Source: Clostridium culturomicium
GTDB taxonomy: Bacteria > Bacillota > Clostridia > Clostridiales > Clostridiaceae
Direction of reading: 5' to 3'
Assembly: GCF_000821305.1 (NCBI RefSeq)
Contig: NZ_CCXK01000017.1
Coordinates: 622,159 to 686,158, forward strand
Length of the DNA stretch: 64,000 nt
Shown: one piece after another, positions 1 through 9,356 of the stretch
Layout of the letters: every line of letters starts with the position of its first letter
Position numbering within the stretch: the stretch's first letter is position 1
Notes under the pieces: model-generated
Database searches by the model: none
What the model saw: the letters and a program-made list of their open reading frames with translations, nothing else
What the model was told of the DNA's origin: nothing
Position numbers and translations under genes: made by a program

Positions 1-792
1 GCTAGTGACTATTCTGATTTACCATATGAACTTCTTTATGAAATTGTAGGAACACGACAAAAAATCATTTTTGTTGAGGGTGAAAAAAATAGTTATGACC
101 ACTTTCTATATCAGGAAATCTTCAGAGAACAAGGTTATCATGTTATTCCATGTGGTGGTTGTCAGGATGTTGTGAAGTTTGTTAAGTCAAAGCGTGCATA
201 TCAGAAACTCAATTCAATAGAGGTATATGGTATTGTTGATCGAGATTTTAGAACAGATGCTGAAATAGCCTCATTGCAAGCAGATGGCATATTTTGTCTA
301 AGTGTTGCAGAGGTTGAAAATCTCTTTGTAGTTCCAGGGATATTAGATATAATAGAAGAACAATTAGGGTGTCAAGAAGGTACGGCTCAAATTGCAAAAG
401 AGTTTATTAAGATCTTGTTTCTGAAAAATAAGGAAAATCAGATAGGAGAAGCATTTATAAAAGAAATTAATCATCAATTGACATTAAAAAATTTTTCTAA
501 TAAGAAATTGACACCAAAAGATATTAAAGAGCATCTTGATGTAGAATTTTCAATTGTTAAAATTCAGGAGTTTTTTGAGGCTAAAAAGCAACAATTTGAT
601 GCAGCTAATACAACAGATGAGATATTGAAAATCTTCAATTTTAAGGAGTTAAGTAAAAAGATAGGTTCAAAATTTGGAATCAGCGGAAATGAATATCCTC
701 AGAGGGTAATTAATCTACTAAAGCGGAATCCTAATGATATAAGAAAGAAGATATTAAATATATTGTCAGAATATATTCCGGAGTTGCCATAA
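1..792 (+). CDS. DUF4435/TOPRIM-type nuclease domain, 3' part of a larger gene (possible PARIS AriB or AriA-AriB fusion)
   Basis: The reading frame is open from base 1, so the 5' end lies outside the window. The visible 263 codons contain IIFVEGE about 20 residues in, then IPCGGC, then YGIVDRDFR, then VAEVENLF. The E of FVEGE and the DxD of DRDFR match the metal-binding acids of a TOPRIM fold, and VAEVENL is typical of DUF4435 proteins. Known DUF4435 proteins include AriB, the effector of the PARIS anti-phage system, sometimes fused to an ABC-type ATPase. The residues before FVEGE suggest an upstream domain, but the ATPase is not visible. Its position beside a CRISPR locus fits a defence gene. 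The family call is fairly sure; the PARIS assignment is inference. Confidence 0.65.
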   Translation, partial: ASDYSDLPYELLYEIVGTRQKIIFVEGEKNSYDHFLYQEIFREQGYHVIPCGGCQDVVKFVKSKRAYQKLNSIEVYGIVDRDFRTDAEIASLQADGIFCLSVAEVENLFVVPGILDIIEEQLGCQEGTAQIAKEFIKILFLKNKENQIGEAFIKEINHQLTLKNFSNKKLTPKDIKEHLDVEFSIVKIQEFFEAKKQQFDAANTTDEILKIFNFKELSKKIGSKFGISGNEYPQRVINLLKRNPNDIRKKILNILSEYIPELP

Positions 793-1271
793 AATATTTA
801 CAAAACTTACTTAAATTAGGTATATAGTTATTCTCATAGATTACTAATAGCAAGTATATATTAACATATATGGGTAACGCTATGTAGTTTAATGGTACTT
901 GTGCATATCCAATCACAAAAAGTTTATATGGATACTTTGTGAAATATGTTTACAGGGGAGTACCATAGGAACAGTACTGTTAAAAAACACACCACAATTA
1001 AAGAGATTATTAACTTACAATTAAAAGAGTAAATATATTTTAACTCCGTCCAAAGATAACTTGGACGGAGTTTTTCGTTAGGCATACTAATGCTGAAGTT
1101 AATGTAAAGAATTTTGTAAAATCATAAAGGAATAAGTTGTAAGTTGAAGAATAAATAATAAATAGAGAGTAATTTATACTATACGGAATTTAATAAAGAT
1201 AAAGAGCAATCTGCGAAAATATCAAATGAGGTAGCAATACTACAAAAAATAAAAAAGCGTGGGGGAACAAG
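793..1271. other. intergenic region between DUF4435 gene and CRISPR-cas locus
   Basis: This stretch has no credible gene. It contains one strong terminator (listed separately) at 1042-1075. A short open frame ending at about 1032 (KKHTTIKEIINLQLKE) lacks a start and looks like a remnant. The last 150 bases before the WYL gene are AT-rich and presumably hold the cas-locus promoter, but no clear -35/-10 pair could be chosen. Confidence 0.5.
1042..1075 (+). terminator. intrinsic terminator
   Basis: A perfect 12-bp stem (AACTCCGTCCAA at 1042-1053 with its complement at 1061-1072), a 7-nt loop and a T run. It isolates the cas locus from the upstream DUF4435 gene; the A/T-rich flanks could let it work in both directions. 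Confidence 0.85.
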
Positions 1272-2207
1272 ATGGGGGATTTAACAAACACTTTAAAAAT
1301 GTTATTTAAGCTAAAGCCAGGTGTGGTAATTAAAAAACATGAGCTGGCTGAGGAGCTTCAAGTTAGTGAAAAGCAAATCTCAAGATATAAAAAAGCTTTG
1401 GATGAGATATTTTGCATTGATACTATTCCGGGGCCTTTGGGTGGATATAAGTTAATAGATTTATATTTTCCTTTCAAGGAATTATTAACTGATGATGAGC
1501 TGATGCTTCTAAAAAGCTATAGCAGTTCTATTCAATATATTGATAATGAAGCGCTTAGTAAAGCTTTAGATAAAATTAATTACTCTATTCTTAGAGACAC
1601 CAATCAAGTTAGTGCAGAAATAATTCCTTATTCAAGAGTAAAATTAAGTGATGATATTGCGGATATTCAAGGCAAGTTATATGAGGCTATATTAAATAAA
1701 AATGAGATTATACTTACATATAAATCAAATAAGGGAATGGTCACTAAAAGGAGAGTTCAGCCCTTTAAGTTATTCGTCTATAAGGGAGAGTTTTATTTAA
1801 TTGCAAAATGTATTTTGAAGAATGATATAAGGTATTTTAAGATTACCAGGATAGAAAAATTGATTGTTACAGGATTTAAGTTTGATAGTGATTTTGATGT
1901 TAATACATATTTAAATGAAGCAAAGGAAAATAATTTGGGGATTTTTGATGGTAAGCAATATGAACTAAAGTTAAGGATACATCCACCTATGGCCAATACC
2001 ATAAGTGAAAGAATTTGGGTTGATAATCAGGTTATCGAAGAGTTGGAGGATGGAGGCATATTTTTTTGCGCCACTATGAAGGGGGGGCCAGAAATTATTT
2101 CATGGATTTTATCTATGCGTAGTTATGTAGAAGTTATTGAGCCCAGGTCCTTAAAAGAAGAATTGATTGAAGAGTTAGAAAAAATAAAAAGTTATTACAA
2201 TAAATAA
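1272..2207 (+). CDS. HTH-WYL domain transcriptional regulator of the CRISPR locus
   Basis: A 311-residue protein. Residues about 5-55 form a helix-turn-helix (GVVIKKHELAEELQVSEKQISRYKKAL). Residues about 135-215 form a WYL ligand-sensing domain, with the core RVQPFKLFVYKGEFYLIAKC followed by the conserved IRYFKITRIEKL. The C-terminal part resembles the WCX extension. WYL regulators bind DNA and often respond to nucleic acids or nucleotides; several are encoded next to CRISPR-cas and other defence genes. It is followed by cas6 on the same strand after 110 bp, so it probably controls this locus, either as repressor or activator. The start is the ATG behind GGGGGAACAAG. The family is sure; the target is inferred. 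Confidence 0.85.
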   Translation: MGDLTNTLKMLFKLKPGVVIKKHELAEELQVSEKQISRYKKALDEIFCIDTIPGPLGGYKLIDLYFPFKELLTDDELMLLKSYSSSIQYIDNEALSKALDKINYSILRDTNQVSAEIIPYSRVKLSDDIADIQGKLYEAILNKNEIILTYKSNKGMVTKRRVQPFKLFVYKGEFYLIAKCILKNDIRYFKITRIEKLIVTGFKFDSDFDVNTYLNEAKENNLGIFDGKQYELKLRIHPPMANTISERIWVDNQVIEELEDGGIFFCATMKGGPEIISWILSMRSYVEVIEPRSLKEELIEELEKIKSYYNK

Positions 2208-2317
2208 AAAATTATTATAATAAATAAAAATTCATACCAGTTTATGTCTAGGATTGTTGTTATATTAAGTTCAAGAAGATTAGATTTAAATTTTCACATA
2301 AAAAATAGGAGGTAAAT

Positions 2318-3052
2318 ATGAGGTTTAGGATAGATTTAAATGCCACTGATAAAAGAATTCCTATTGGGAATAGAATGATGATATGCAGTTTGATAAAAAA
2401 AGCATTTGAACTCGGGGATAATGAATTATTCAATAGCATTTATCTTTACGAGGATAAGAAGAGTAAAAAAATAAAGGACTTCACTTTTTCTATTTATCTT
2501 AGAGATTTTGAAGCTAAGGAAGGATACATTGTAGTTAATGGAAATATGACAGTTACAATAAGCACAACAGATTATAATCTGGGGATAGCAATTTATAATG
2601 GATTATTAAGTAATAAACGCTTTGATTATAAGGGTTATAAGTTGGAGATTAAGAAGGTTACTTTACTTAAAGAAAAGAAGGTTAACAGTAATGCAATTAC
2701 ATGCAAAACATTGTCTCCAATCTTTATCAGGAATACAGATGGAAAGGCAATAGATATTTTCGAAAGCAGGTTTGAAGATACCCTTAATTACATATGTGAT
2801 TTATATCTTAAAACCTATAGGGGGTTTGGGCTAAAGGAAAGATTAAGTTTTAATCCTGTAAGTATGAAAAAGGTAGTAATAAAAGAAGAGATATCAGACT
2901 TTAAAGATAAAACAGGAAAGCAGTATATTTTCATTGATGCGTATAAAGGAACTTTTAATTTAGAAGGTAATGTTGATGATCTTCAATTATTGTTAGAGGC
3001 AGGAGTAGGTTTTAGAAGATCTGAAGGATTCGGACTTATAGATTTAATATAG
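2318..3052 (+). CDS. cas6: CRISPR pre-crRNA endoribonuclease Cas6 (type I-B)
   Basis: Cas6 cuts the repeat in the pre-crRNA and usually leaves an 8-nt 5' handle on mature crRNAs. The 244-residue length fits the family. The C-terminal glycine-rich loop is clear: AGVGFRRSEGFGLIDL, the GxGxxRxxGFG signature. The N-terminal half has the RAMP ferredoxin-like pattern beginning MRFRIDLNAT. An AGGAGG lies 7 nt before the ATG. It is the first cas gene and is followed by cas8b after 11 bp. The 110-bp gap from the WYL gene leaves room for a promoter of its own. Confidence 0.92.
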   Translation: MRFRIDLNATDKRIPIGNRMMICSLIKKAFELGDNELFNSIYLYEDKKSKKIKDFTFSIYLRDFEAKEGYIVVNGNMTVTISTTDYNLGIAIYNGLLSNKRFDYKGYKLEIKKVTLLKEKKVNSNAITCKTLSPIFIRNTDGKAIDIFESRFEDTLNYICDLYLKTYRGFGLKERLSFNPVSMKKVVIKEEISDFKDKTGKQYIFIDAYKGTFNLEGNVDDLQLLLEAGVGFRRSEGFGLIDLI

Positions 3053-3063
3053 GAGGTGATATT

Positions 3064-4749
3064 TTGGCTTTAATAAGAATTGAAAGCGGCGATTGGTTAA
3101 AAAATGCTTCAATTGTTGGTTTAAATAAGGTGTTAAATCATAAGAAAAAAATTGGAGAGAAAATTGAGCTGGATGGGAGTTATATTGAATTTGATTCTGC
3201 TATCCTTGAGAACTTTGAAGAAGCATATTTTCAAACCTTATTTGTGGAATATGGAAAAAGAGGTTCTTGGCACAAGTTGGTTAGTTATTCAGATAACTTA
3301 AAGAATCTTATAAAAGATGACATTGTAATTGAAGACATTGAGAAGCTAAATAAAATAATAGAAGACATTAAAAAGATAATAACTTCTAACAGTTATAAAA
3401 GTGCCTATCTTCTTTTAGAAGATGGAGGTTGGATAGAAGGTAAAGAAAAGACGCTAAATAAACTTAAGGTTAAGAAAAAAGATAATCCATTAGATTTTAA
3501 AGATAATATGGAAGTTCAGATTAACTTAAGTTTAGAAATAATTAATTGGTTTAATAAAGCTGAAGTTAAAAGGGTAATATTAGCAAAAAACGTTATGTAT
3601 GATGTTATTCAGCCATTTTGGAATAATGTCAGCATTCTGCTAAAAACCAATAATAAAAGTAATATGTATGAGCTGTATAAAAATGACTTTATAAATCCAG
3701 TTTCAGATTATATTGAAAGTGATAGAGAAAAGTATAAAAATGCATGCTTTACCTGTGATAATAAGATTAAAAAGCTAAGCAAGCCTGAGGCCTTTGATTT
3801 AACTTGGCTGGTGAAAACAGGAGTTGATATGGCTAGAAAGTCCTCTCATTTCTGGAATATGAATGGTGATGCTTATATATGTCCTGTATGTAATTTATTA
3901 TACTCCTGTTTACCACTAGGATTTAAAATGTTCAATAATAAGGGGATTTTTATAAATAGCAATCAGAGCTTAGAGAAGCTAATAGCAGCGAATACAACAA
4001 CTCTTGATTATGAGAATAATAACTTTGAGGCTTTGGAGAATTTATCATATTATAATGTGCTGAATTCAATGGGGAATTTATCTGTAGATAACATGGATAA
4101 AGAGTTTGATAATATTCAAGTTGTTAAAATTGATGGTAATAATGGAGGAAGACCTTATAGTTTTAATATCTTATCTCCAAGAATAATGAGAGTTTTATAT
4201 TTAAATAGGAAGCGATTAGAAAGCTTAATAAAGCTAAGAGTTAATATAACAGATAAGTATCGTATAAATTTATATAACGAAGTTATTACAAGAATTCATG
4301 ATGGTAAAAATTTATTTGATTTAATCAGTAAGCTGCTATATATGTACTTAGATGATAGAAAGTTTAACAACATTAGAGCTATTAATAATATTTTTGTAAT
4401 AAATAATTACTATTTAGGAGGTACAAGGAGAGGTATGAAATTAGATGATATTAGTAAGTTTCAATCATATGGTAATGAATTGAAAAATGAGTATGCTCGT
4501 AAGAAAGCAGAATCAAAATTATCAGGCATCACTTATAGGCTGGCAAATGCAATAAAAACTAAAGATTCAGGAAAGTTTATGGATACGATTATTAGTGCTT
4601 ATATGTATATAGGCAAGGGGATTCCAAAGGAGATTTCTTTGGCATTAGCAGATGCTGATAGACTACAAAATGTTGGGTATGCCTTTATTATAGGACTTCA
4701 AGGAGAAATAATTAATAAGAAAAAAGAAGGAGATGTAAGTAATGAATAA
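3064..4749 (+). CDS. cas8b: type I-B Cascade large subunit Cas8b1/Cst1
   Basis: The large subunit of type I-B Cascade recognises the PAM and positions target DNA. The protein has 561 residues and the two CxxC pairs that define the CXXC-CXXC (Cst1) family: CFTC near residue 228 and CPVC near residue 273. These probably hold one zinc. The rest is divergent, as usual for Cas8. The start is TTG at 3064, behind GGAGGTGATATT. It overlaps the next gene (cas7) by 8 bp, a sign of translational coupling. The C-terminal part, around residues 480-550, is helical and may supply the small-subunit function, since no separate cas11 gene is visible; an internal start there is possible. Confidence 0.9.
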   Translation: MALIRIESGDWLKNASIVGLNKVLNHKKKIGEKIELDGSYIEFDSAILENFEEAYFQTLFVEYGKRGSWHKLVSYSDNLKNLIKDDIVIEDIEKLNKIIEDIKKIITSNSYKSAYLLLEDGGWIEGKEKTLNKLKVKKKDNPLDFKDNMEVQINLSLEIINWFNKAEVKRVILAKNVMYDVIQPFWNNVSILLKTNNKSNMYELYKNDFINPVSDYIESDREKYKNACFTCDNKIKKLSKPEAFDLTWLVKTGVDMARKSSHFWNMNGDAYICPVCNLLYSCLPLGFKMFNNKGIFINSNQSLEKLIAANTTTLDYENNNFEALENLSYYNVLNSMGNLSVDNMDKEFDNIQVVKIDGNNGGRPYSFNILSPRIMRVLYLNRKRLESLIKLRVNITDKYRINLYNEVITRIHDGKNLFDLISKLLYMYLDDRKFNNIRAINNIFVINNYYLGGTRRGMKLDDISKFQSYGNELKNEYARKKAESKLSGITYRLANAIKTKDSGKFMDTIISAYMYIGKGIPKEISLALADADRLQNVGYAFIIGLQGEIINKKKEGDVSNE

Positions 4750-5623
4750 TATTAAGGGATTAACAATGACTATAGTTTTTGAAGCGGAAAGTGCAAATTA
4801 CGGTGAAGGTGTTGGAAATGTAACTTCTCTGAAAAAAATATCTAGAGATGGAGGAAAAGCTTATACATATATCTCCAGACAGGCATTGAGATATAATATT
4901 ATAAATCAAATGGGCTGTGATGATACACGCCTTGGATTAGATGGTGATGTAATACAGTTTGCACCAGATGCAACAATAAGAGAATACCCAGAAATTGATT
5001 TATTTGGATATATGAAAACTGTTAAGCCAGTTAAAACAAGACCAGCTGTAGCTAGATTATCCAATGCTATAGCCCTTGAAACATTTAATGCTGATTTAGA
5101 TTTTTTAACCAATAAAGGTTTGTTAGATAGGTATAATAAAGGTGCTGCTGTGAAAAAAGAGGGTGGGAATATAGCTCAAAGTGAAATTCATAAATCTTAC
5201 TATTGTTATACAATTACTGTTGATTTAGATAAAGTTGGTATAGATGAAAATGATAAGGTAAATTTAGAAAATGACGAAAAAGCTAATAGAATAGTAAAAC
5301 TACTAGAAGCTATTAAGTTTTTATATAGAGATATAAAAGGAAGAAGAGAAAACTTTTCTCCAATATTTGCAATAGGGGGAGTATACTCAATTAAGAATCC
5401 TTTCTTTGAAAATAGGGTTAAATGCTTAAACAATGAAATTAAATTAGATGCAATAAAAAGTGTTTTAGGATTAGATAAAGAGGTTTCAGATAATACAAAA
5501 GTAGGCTTGATTAAAGGGATATTTAGAAACGATAATAAGATAATAGAAGAATTAAAAGCTGTAGATATGGCAGAATTTTTCGAAGAAATTAAAAAAGAAG
5601 TAACAGCTTATTATGAAGTGTAG
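4742..5623 (+). CDS. cas7: type I-B Cascade backbone subunit Cas7 (Cst2/DevR family)
   Basis: Cas7 polymerises along the crRNA spacer and forms the Cascade backbone. The 293-residue protein opens with IKGLTMTIVFEAESANYGEG, which matches the start of Cst2/DevR proteins, and continues with SRQALRYNI, another family hallmark. A later IFAIGGVYSIKNPFF segment also fits. The ATG overlaps the end of cas8b, with an AAGGAG about 12 nt upstream inside cas8b. It lies 8 bp before cas5. Confidence 0.9.
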   Translation: MNNIKGLTMTIVFEAESANYGEGVGNVTSLKKISRDGGKAYTYISRQALRYNIINQMGCDDTRLGLDGDVIQFAPDATIREYPEIDLFGYMKTVKPVKTRPAVARLSNAIALETFNADLDFLTNKGLLDRYNKGAAVKKEGGNIAQSEIHKSYYCYTITVDLDKVGIDENDKVNLENDEKANRIVKLLEAIKFLYRDIKGRRENFSPIFAIGGVYSIKNPFFENRVKCLNNEIKLDAIKSVLGLDKEVSDNTKVGLIKGIFRNDNKIIEELKAVDMAEFFEEIKKEVTAYYEV

Positions 5624-5631
5624 GTGTTTTA

Positions 5632-6387
5632 ATGAGTACTAAAAAGGCTGTGAGATTAGAAATCTATCAAAACTTAGTTAATTATAAAAAGCCTACCAGT
5701 TTTCAGTTAAAGGAGAGTTACCCATTACCGCCGCCTTCAACTGTAATAGGAATGGTTCATTTTGCTTGTGGCTATACAGACTATGAAAAGATGGATGTTT
5801 CCATTCAGGGAAGCTTTAACTCTAGAGTATATGATCTGTATACTAGATATGAATTTTCAGGTTCAAGCTATGAAAAAGATAGGCATCAACTAAAGTTTGA
5901 TAGTAAAGATGGAAAAAGCTATGGAGCTATAAGAGGAATTTCTACAGCTGAATTATTAGTAGATGTTAATCTTGTGCTGCATATCTGTCCAGAGGATCAA
6001 AGTAAGGTAGAGGAAATTTATAAAGCGTTTAAATATCCAGTGGAATATATTTCTCTTGGAAGAAGAGAAGATATAATTCAAATTAATGAAGTGAAGATAG
6101 TGGAACTAGAAGAAGAAAAAGTAAAAGTTGAAGTATTGGAAGATAATACAAACTATTATATTCCTATAAAGGATGATGAAAAGAATGGGTATGATAAAAA
6201 AAGAATTGCTACTAAAGCATCTATTTTTACTTTAAATAAAGTCTATACAAAAGAACCTGTGAGGAAAGATGTTAAGTTTAGAAGATGGGAAACAGTAAAG
6301 GTAGCCTATTGCGTGGGTGGAAAGAATACTATATCTTTTACAAAGATTTATAAAGATGATGATAATAAAAAAGTGTTCTTAATTTAA
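5632..6387 (+). CDS. cas5: type I-B Cascade subunit Cas5
   Basis: Cas5 caps the 5' handle of the crRNA in Cascade. The 251-residue protein starts with the RAMP strand AVRLEIYQNLVNYKKPTS followed by SYPLPPPSTVIGMVHFACG, the classical N-terminus of Cas5t/Cas5h. A glycine-rich region (GAIRGIST) follows. It lies 8 bp after cas7 in the same operon. A perfect hairpin follows its stop codon before cas3. Confidence 0.9.
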   Translation: MSTKKAVRLEIYQNLVNYKKPTSFQLKESYPLPPPSTVIGMVHFACGYTDYEKMDVSIQGSFNSRVYDLYTRYEFSGSSYEKDRHQLKFDSKDGKSYGAIRGISTAELLVDVNLVLHICPEDQSKVEEIYKAFKYPVEYISLGRREDIIQINEVKIVELEEEKVKVEVLEDNTNYYIPIKDDEKNGYDKKRIATKASIFTLNKVYTKEPVRKDVKFRRWETVKVAYCVGGKNTISFTKIYKDDDNKKVFLI

Positions 6388-6392
6388 AATAA

Positions 6393-6419
6393 AGGAGTTA
6401 GATACTGCATCTAACTCCT
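6393..6419 (+). promoter_or_regulatory. perfect hairpin between cas5 and cas3
   Basis: AGGAGTTAGAT (6393-6403) and its exact complement (6409-6419) form an 11-bp stem with a 5-nt loop. There is no T run, so it is not a standard terminator. The 3' arm ends in CTCCT, which could also pair with the cas3 ribosome binding site AGGAG at 6427-6431, giving two exclusive folds. It may set mRNA stability or the cas3 translation rate. Confidence 0.5.
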
Positions 6420-6436
6420 AAAATTTAGGAGTGGAA

Positions 6437-8758
6437 ATGAAAAATTTATTTTTAGCGAAAAGTTTTCCAAGAGAAACTATTATAGAGCATACAGATAAGC
6501 TTTTAGAAGCTTTTAACTTATTAAAAGAAACTTACTCTGATATAAAAAATATTAATTGGGATCTTTTAAGATTAGCATGTATTTATCACGATTTAGGAAA
6601 AATGAATACGAAATTTCAAAATAAAATTGCAGAAAATATAAATAGAGAAGTTGAAGGTAATGGGGATGAAAAGAGAGTTCTATTGATAGAAGATAATCTT
6701 AGAGATATTGAAGAAATACCTCATGGATATTTAAGTAATGCTTTTATACCCAGAGATTATTTGAATGAAAATTTCACAGAGGATGAAATTAGGATATTAT
6801 ATGAAAGCATATATTATCATCACAATAGAGAAAAGTTAGAAGGAAACAGAGTAATAGATTTAATAACTGTTGTAAATGAAGATTTACCTAAGTATGCAGA
6901 TGATTTTAAGTATGAAAAATTAGTTGGTGAGATAAAAGAGTTAGATATTGATTTTTTAGAAGATATATTTAATAGAATTCTTACGGAAAATACCATTTTA
7001 AAAGAGAAAGAATATGAAATTGCAAGTAAATTCATTATAACAAAGGGGTTATTAAATAAAATTGACTTTGCTGCAAGTAGTGGAGTTAAAGTGGAAATAA
7101 AACCAGGTAATCTAGTGAATTTAACTGAAGAATCTATACTTCCTTATAAAATAAATGAGCTTCAAGTATATATGAAGGAGAATACTGAAGAAAATATAAT
7201 AATAGTTGCATCAACAGGGATAGGAAAGACAGAAGGAGCATTATTATGGATTGGGGATAATAAGGGGTTCTTTACACTTCCACTTAGGGTATCTATAAAT
7301 TCCATTTATGATAGAGTGGTATCTAAGATTAATTATGGAAAAGAAAAAACAGCGTTATTACATTCCGACAGTGCTTCTGAATATAGGAAAAGGGAAGCTG
7401 GTGGTGTAATAGATAAAACCTATTTAGACGAGACAAAGCAATTATCTTATCCTTTAACAATTTGTACCTTAGATCAGCTGATAAGCTTTATTTTTAAATA
7501 TGAGGGGTTTGAGCTAAAGCTTGCTACCTTAAGTTATTCAAAAATTGTAATTGATGAGATACAAATGTACTCTCCTGAGATGATCGCTTATTTAATTATA
7601 GCCTTAAGAGATATTGTGAAAATGGGAGGAAAGTTTGCTATAGTTACAGCAACCTTTCCACCTATATTTGAGCACTTTATGAATTATGCTGGATTAACTG
7701 CTGGTGATGACTATAAAAGATGTAATGAGCCTTTTTTAAAAAAGGAAAATGGGACTGTAATGCTGCGACATAAGATTAAGGTATATGAAGAGAACATAAA
7801 TATTGAGAGGATAAAAGGTGATTATAAGGGGAAAAAGGTTTTGATAATTGTTAATACGGTTAATAAAGCCCAAGAGCTTTATAGTCAGCTCTATAATGAT
7901 AAAGATATAAAAGATAATGTGTTTATGTTTCATAGTAGGTTTATTAAAGAGGATAGAGCTATTAAAGAAGAGTTTATATTTGAAGATGGACAGTTGAAAA
8001 ATAAATTTTCAGGTATTTGGATTACAACACAGGTTGTAGAAGCCAGCTTAGATATAGACTTTGATGTTTTGTACACTGAACTTTCCGATATAAGTGGGCT
8101 CTTTCAACGAATGGGAAGAGTGTTTAGAAATAGAGTTTTAAAGGACGATAGAGTTAATATAAATGTATTTGTAGGGAATAAGGAGCTTCCATCAGGAATA
8201 CGTGATAATACTTCTAAATATGATTCAATCATAGATATAGATATCTTTAATAAATCAAAAGAAGCTATATTAAAGTGGGATAATACTAAGCTGAATGAAT
8301 TAGATAAAATGAAGATGGTTGAGAAGGTATATTCCCTTGATAGTCTTGGTAAATCAAATTATTATGAGGTAATAAAGAAGACAATTGACGATTGTGAAGT
8401 TATAATACCATATGACTTAAAAAAGAATGAACAGAAATTAAGAGACATAATTTCTGAAACTATAATTCCACAAAATATATATGAGGTAAATAAGGAAAAG
8501 CTAAATGAGTTGTTAATCAGACTCAACCTTTCACAGGATTTTTCAGAAAGAGTAAGATTAAAAGATGAATTTATGAAAAAAACTCTAACGATTTCACAGG
8601 CTATGTTCGATAAAATAAAAAAAGATGGTGGAGTTGAAGAAAGCATTAAGATAAGCAGTTATGAAGAAATTCATGTAGTTAAAGGTGAGTATTCCTTTAA
8701 TACGGGATATATTCCTTATAAAAAAGAAGAAGGATTTTCTGGTAATCAATTTTTATAA
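6437..8758 (+). CDS. cas3: CRISPR-associated HD nuclease-helicase Cas3
   Basis: Cas3 is recruited by Cascade and unwinds and degrades target DNA. The protein (773 residues from ATG 6437) has an N-terminal HD nuclease domain with YHDLGK (H51, D52). The SF2 helicase follows: Walker A STGIGKT near residue 260, DExD-box variant IDEIQ near 373, TATFPP motif III, and QRMGRVFR motif VI. The frame extends 6 bases upstream to GTG 6431, but that codon overlaps the AGGAG at 6427-6431, whereas ATG 6437 has a 5-nt spacing. HD and helicase are fused, as in most type I-B systems. Confidence 0.93.
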   Translation: MKNLFLAKSFPRETIIEHTDKLLEAFNLLKETYSDIKNINWDLLRLACIYHDLGKMNTKFQNKIAENINREVEGNGDEKRVLLIEDNLRDIEEIPHGYLSNAFIPRDYLNENFTEDEIRILYESIYYHHNREKLEGNRVIDLITVVNEDLPKYADDFKYEKLVGEIKELDIDFLEDIFNRILTENTILKEKEYEIASKFIITKGLLNKIDFAASSGVKVEIKPGNLVNLTEESILPYKINELQVYMKENTEENIIIVASTGIGKTEGALLWIGDNKGFFTLPLRVSINSIYDRVVSKINYGKEKTALLHSDSASEYRKREAGGVIDKTYLDETKQLSYPLTICTLDQLISFIFKYEGFELKLATLSYSKIVIDEIQMYSPEMIAYLIIALRDIVKMGGKFAIVTATFPPIFEHFMNYAGLTAGDDYKRCNEPFLKKENGTVMLRHKIKVYEENINIERIKGDYKGKKVLIIVNTVNKAQELYSQLYNDKDIKDNVFMFHSRFIKEDRAIKEEFIFEDGQLKNKFSGIWITTQVVEASLDIDFDVLYTELSDISGLFQRMGRVFRNRVLKDDRVNINVFVGNKELPSGIRDNTSKYDSIIDIDIFNKSKEAILKWDNTKLNELDKMKMVEKVYSLDSLGKSNYYEVIKKTIDDCEVIIPYDLKKNEQKLRDIISETIIPQNIYEVNKEKLNELLIRLNLSQDFSERVRLKDEFMKKTLTISQAMFDKIKKDGGVEESIKISSYEEIHVVKGEYSFNTGYIPYKKEEGFSGNQFL

Positions 8759-8772
8759 TTTAATAATTGTAT

Positions 8773-8829
8773 CCTAAATATGTCTCTAATTGATGTTAAT
8801 ATTCAATTAGAGATTTATATTTTAGGAGG
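8773..8829 (+). promoter_or_regulatory. imperfect hairpin over the cas4 ribosome binding site
   Basis: TCTCTAATTGA (8783-8793) pairs perfectly with 8803-8813. Outside it, CCTAAA (8773-8778) can pair with TTTAGG (8821-8826), the first part of the cas4 Shine-Dalgarno AGGAGG. The structure could keep translation of cas4-cas1-cas2 low. There is no T run, so transcription should continue. Confidence 0.45.
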
Positions 8830-8834
8830 TAAAA

Positions 8835-9356
8835 ATGGAATTTAATTTTGAAGAATTTAAGGTCCAGGGGACTAAATTTAACTACTATTATATTTGTAAA
8901 AGAAAGCTGTGGCTGTTTTCCAATGGGATAGCTATGGAAGAAGCCAATGATCGAGTTCAACAAGGAAAAATAACTCATGAACATTCATATAAGATCAAAG
9001 AAGGAAATAAGGAAAAGTTAATAGATGGTCTTATAAAAATAGACATTCTAGAAAAAGAAAATATAAGAGAAGTAAAGTTAACAAGCAAAATGCAAGAATC
9101 AGATAGAATGCAGCTTTTATACTATTTATATTATCTAAAACAAATTGGAATCATTAGACGTGGAACATTAAATTATGTGAAAGAGAAAAAGGTGGAGCAG
9201 GTTATCTTAACTAAAGAAGATGAGAACAAAATTGAAAAGGCTTTAGAAGGAATTAAGAAAACTTTAGCTTTGGCAAGACCTCCTAAGGTAGAGAAGTTAC
9301 CTTATTGTAAAAAGTGTGCATATTACGAGTATTGCTATATTAAGGAGGTTCAATAA
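8835..9356 (+). CDS. cas4: CRISPR adaptation nuclease Cas4
   Basis: Cas4 trims prespacers and selects those with a correct PAM, working with Cas1-Cas2. The 173-residue protein carries a RecB-type nuclease core (DGLIKIDIL, then REVKLTSK, then QLLYYLYYLKQIG). It has four cysteines placed as in iron-sulfur Cas4: YYICKRKLWL near the N-terminus and YCKKCAYYEYC at the C-terminus. An AGGAGG lies 6 nt before the ATG. Its stop overlaps the cas1 start by one base, so the two are translationally coupled. Confidence 0.93.
   Translation: MEFNFEEFKVQGTKFNYYYICKRKLWLFSNGIAMEEANDRVQQGKITHEHSYKIKEGNKEKLIDGLIKIDILEKENIREVKLTSKMQESDRMQLLYYLYYLKQIGIIRRGTLNYVKEKKVEQVILTKEDENKIEKALEGIKKTLALARPPKVEKLPYCKKCAYYEYCYIKEVQ

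Noticed and set aside
731..916. 61-codon open frame on the - strand
   Set aside because: It overlaps the end of the DUF4435 gene and non-coding sequence, and shows no motif or ribosome binding site.
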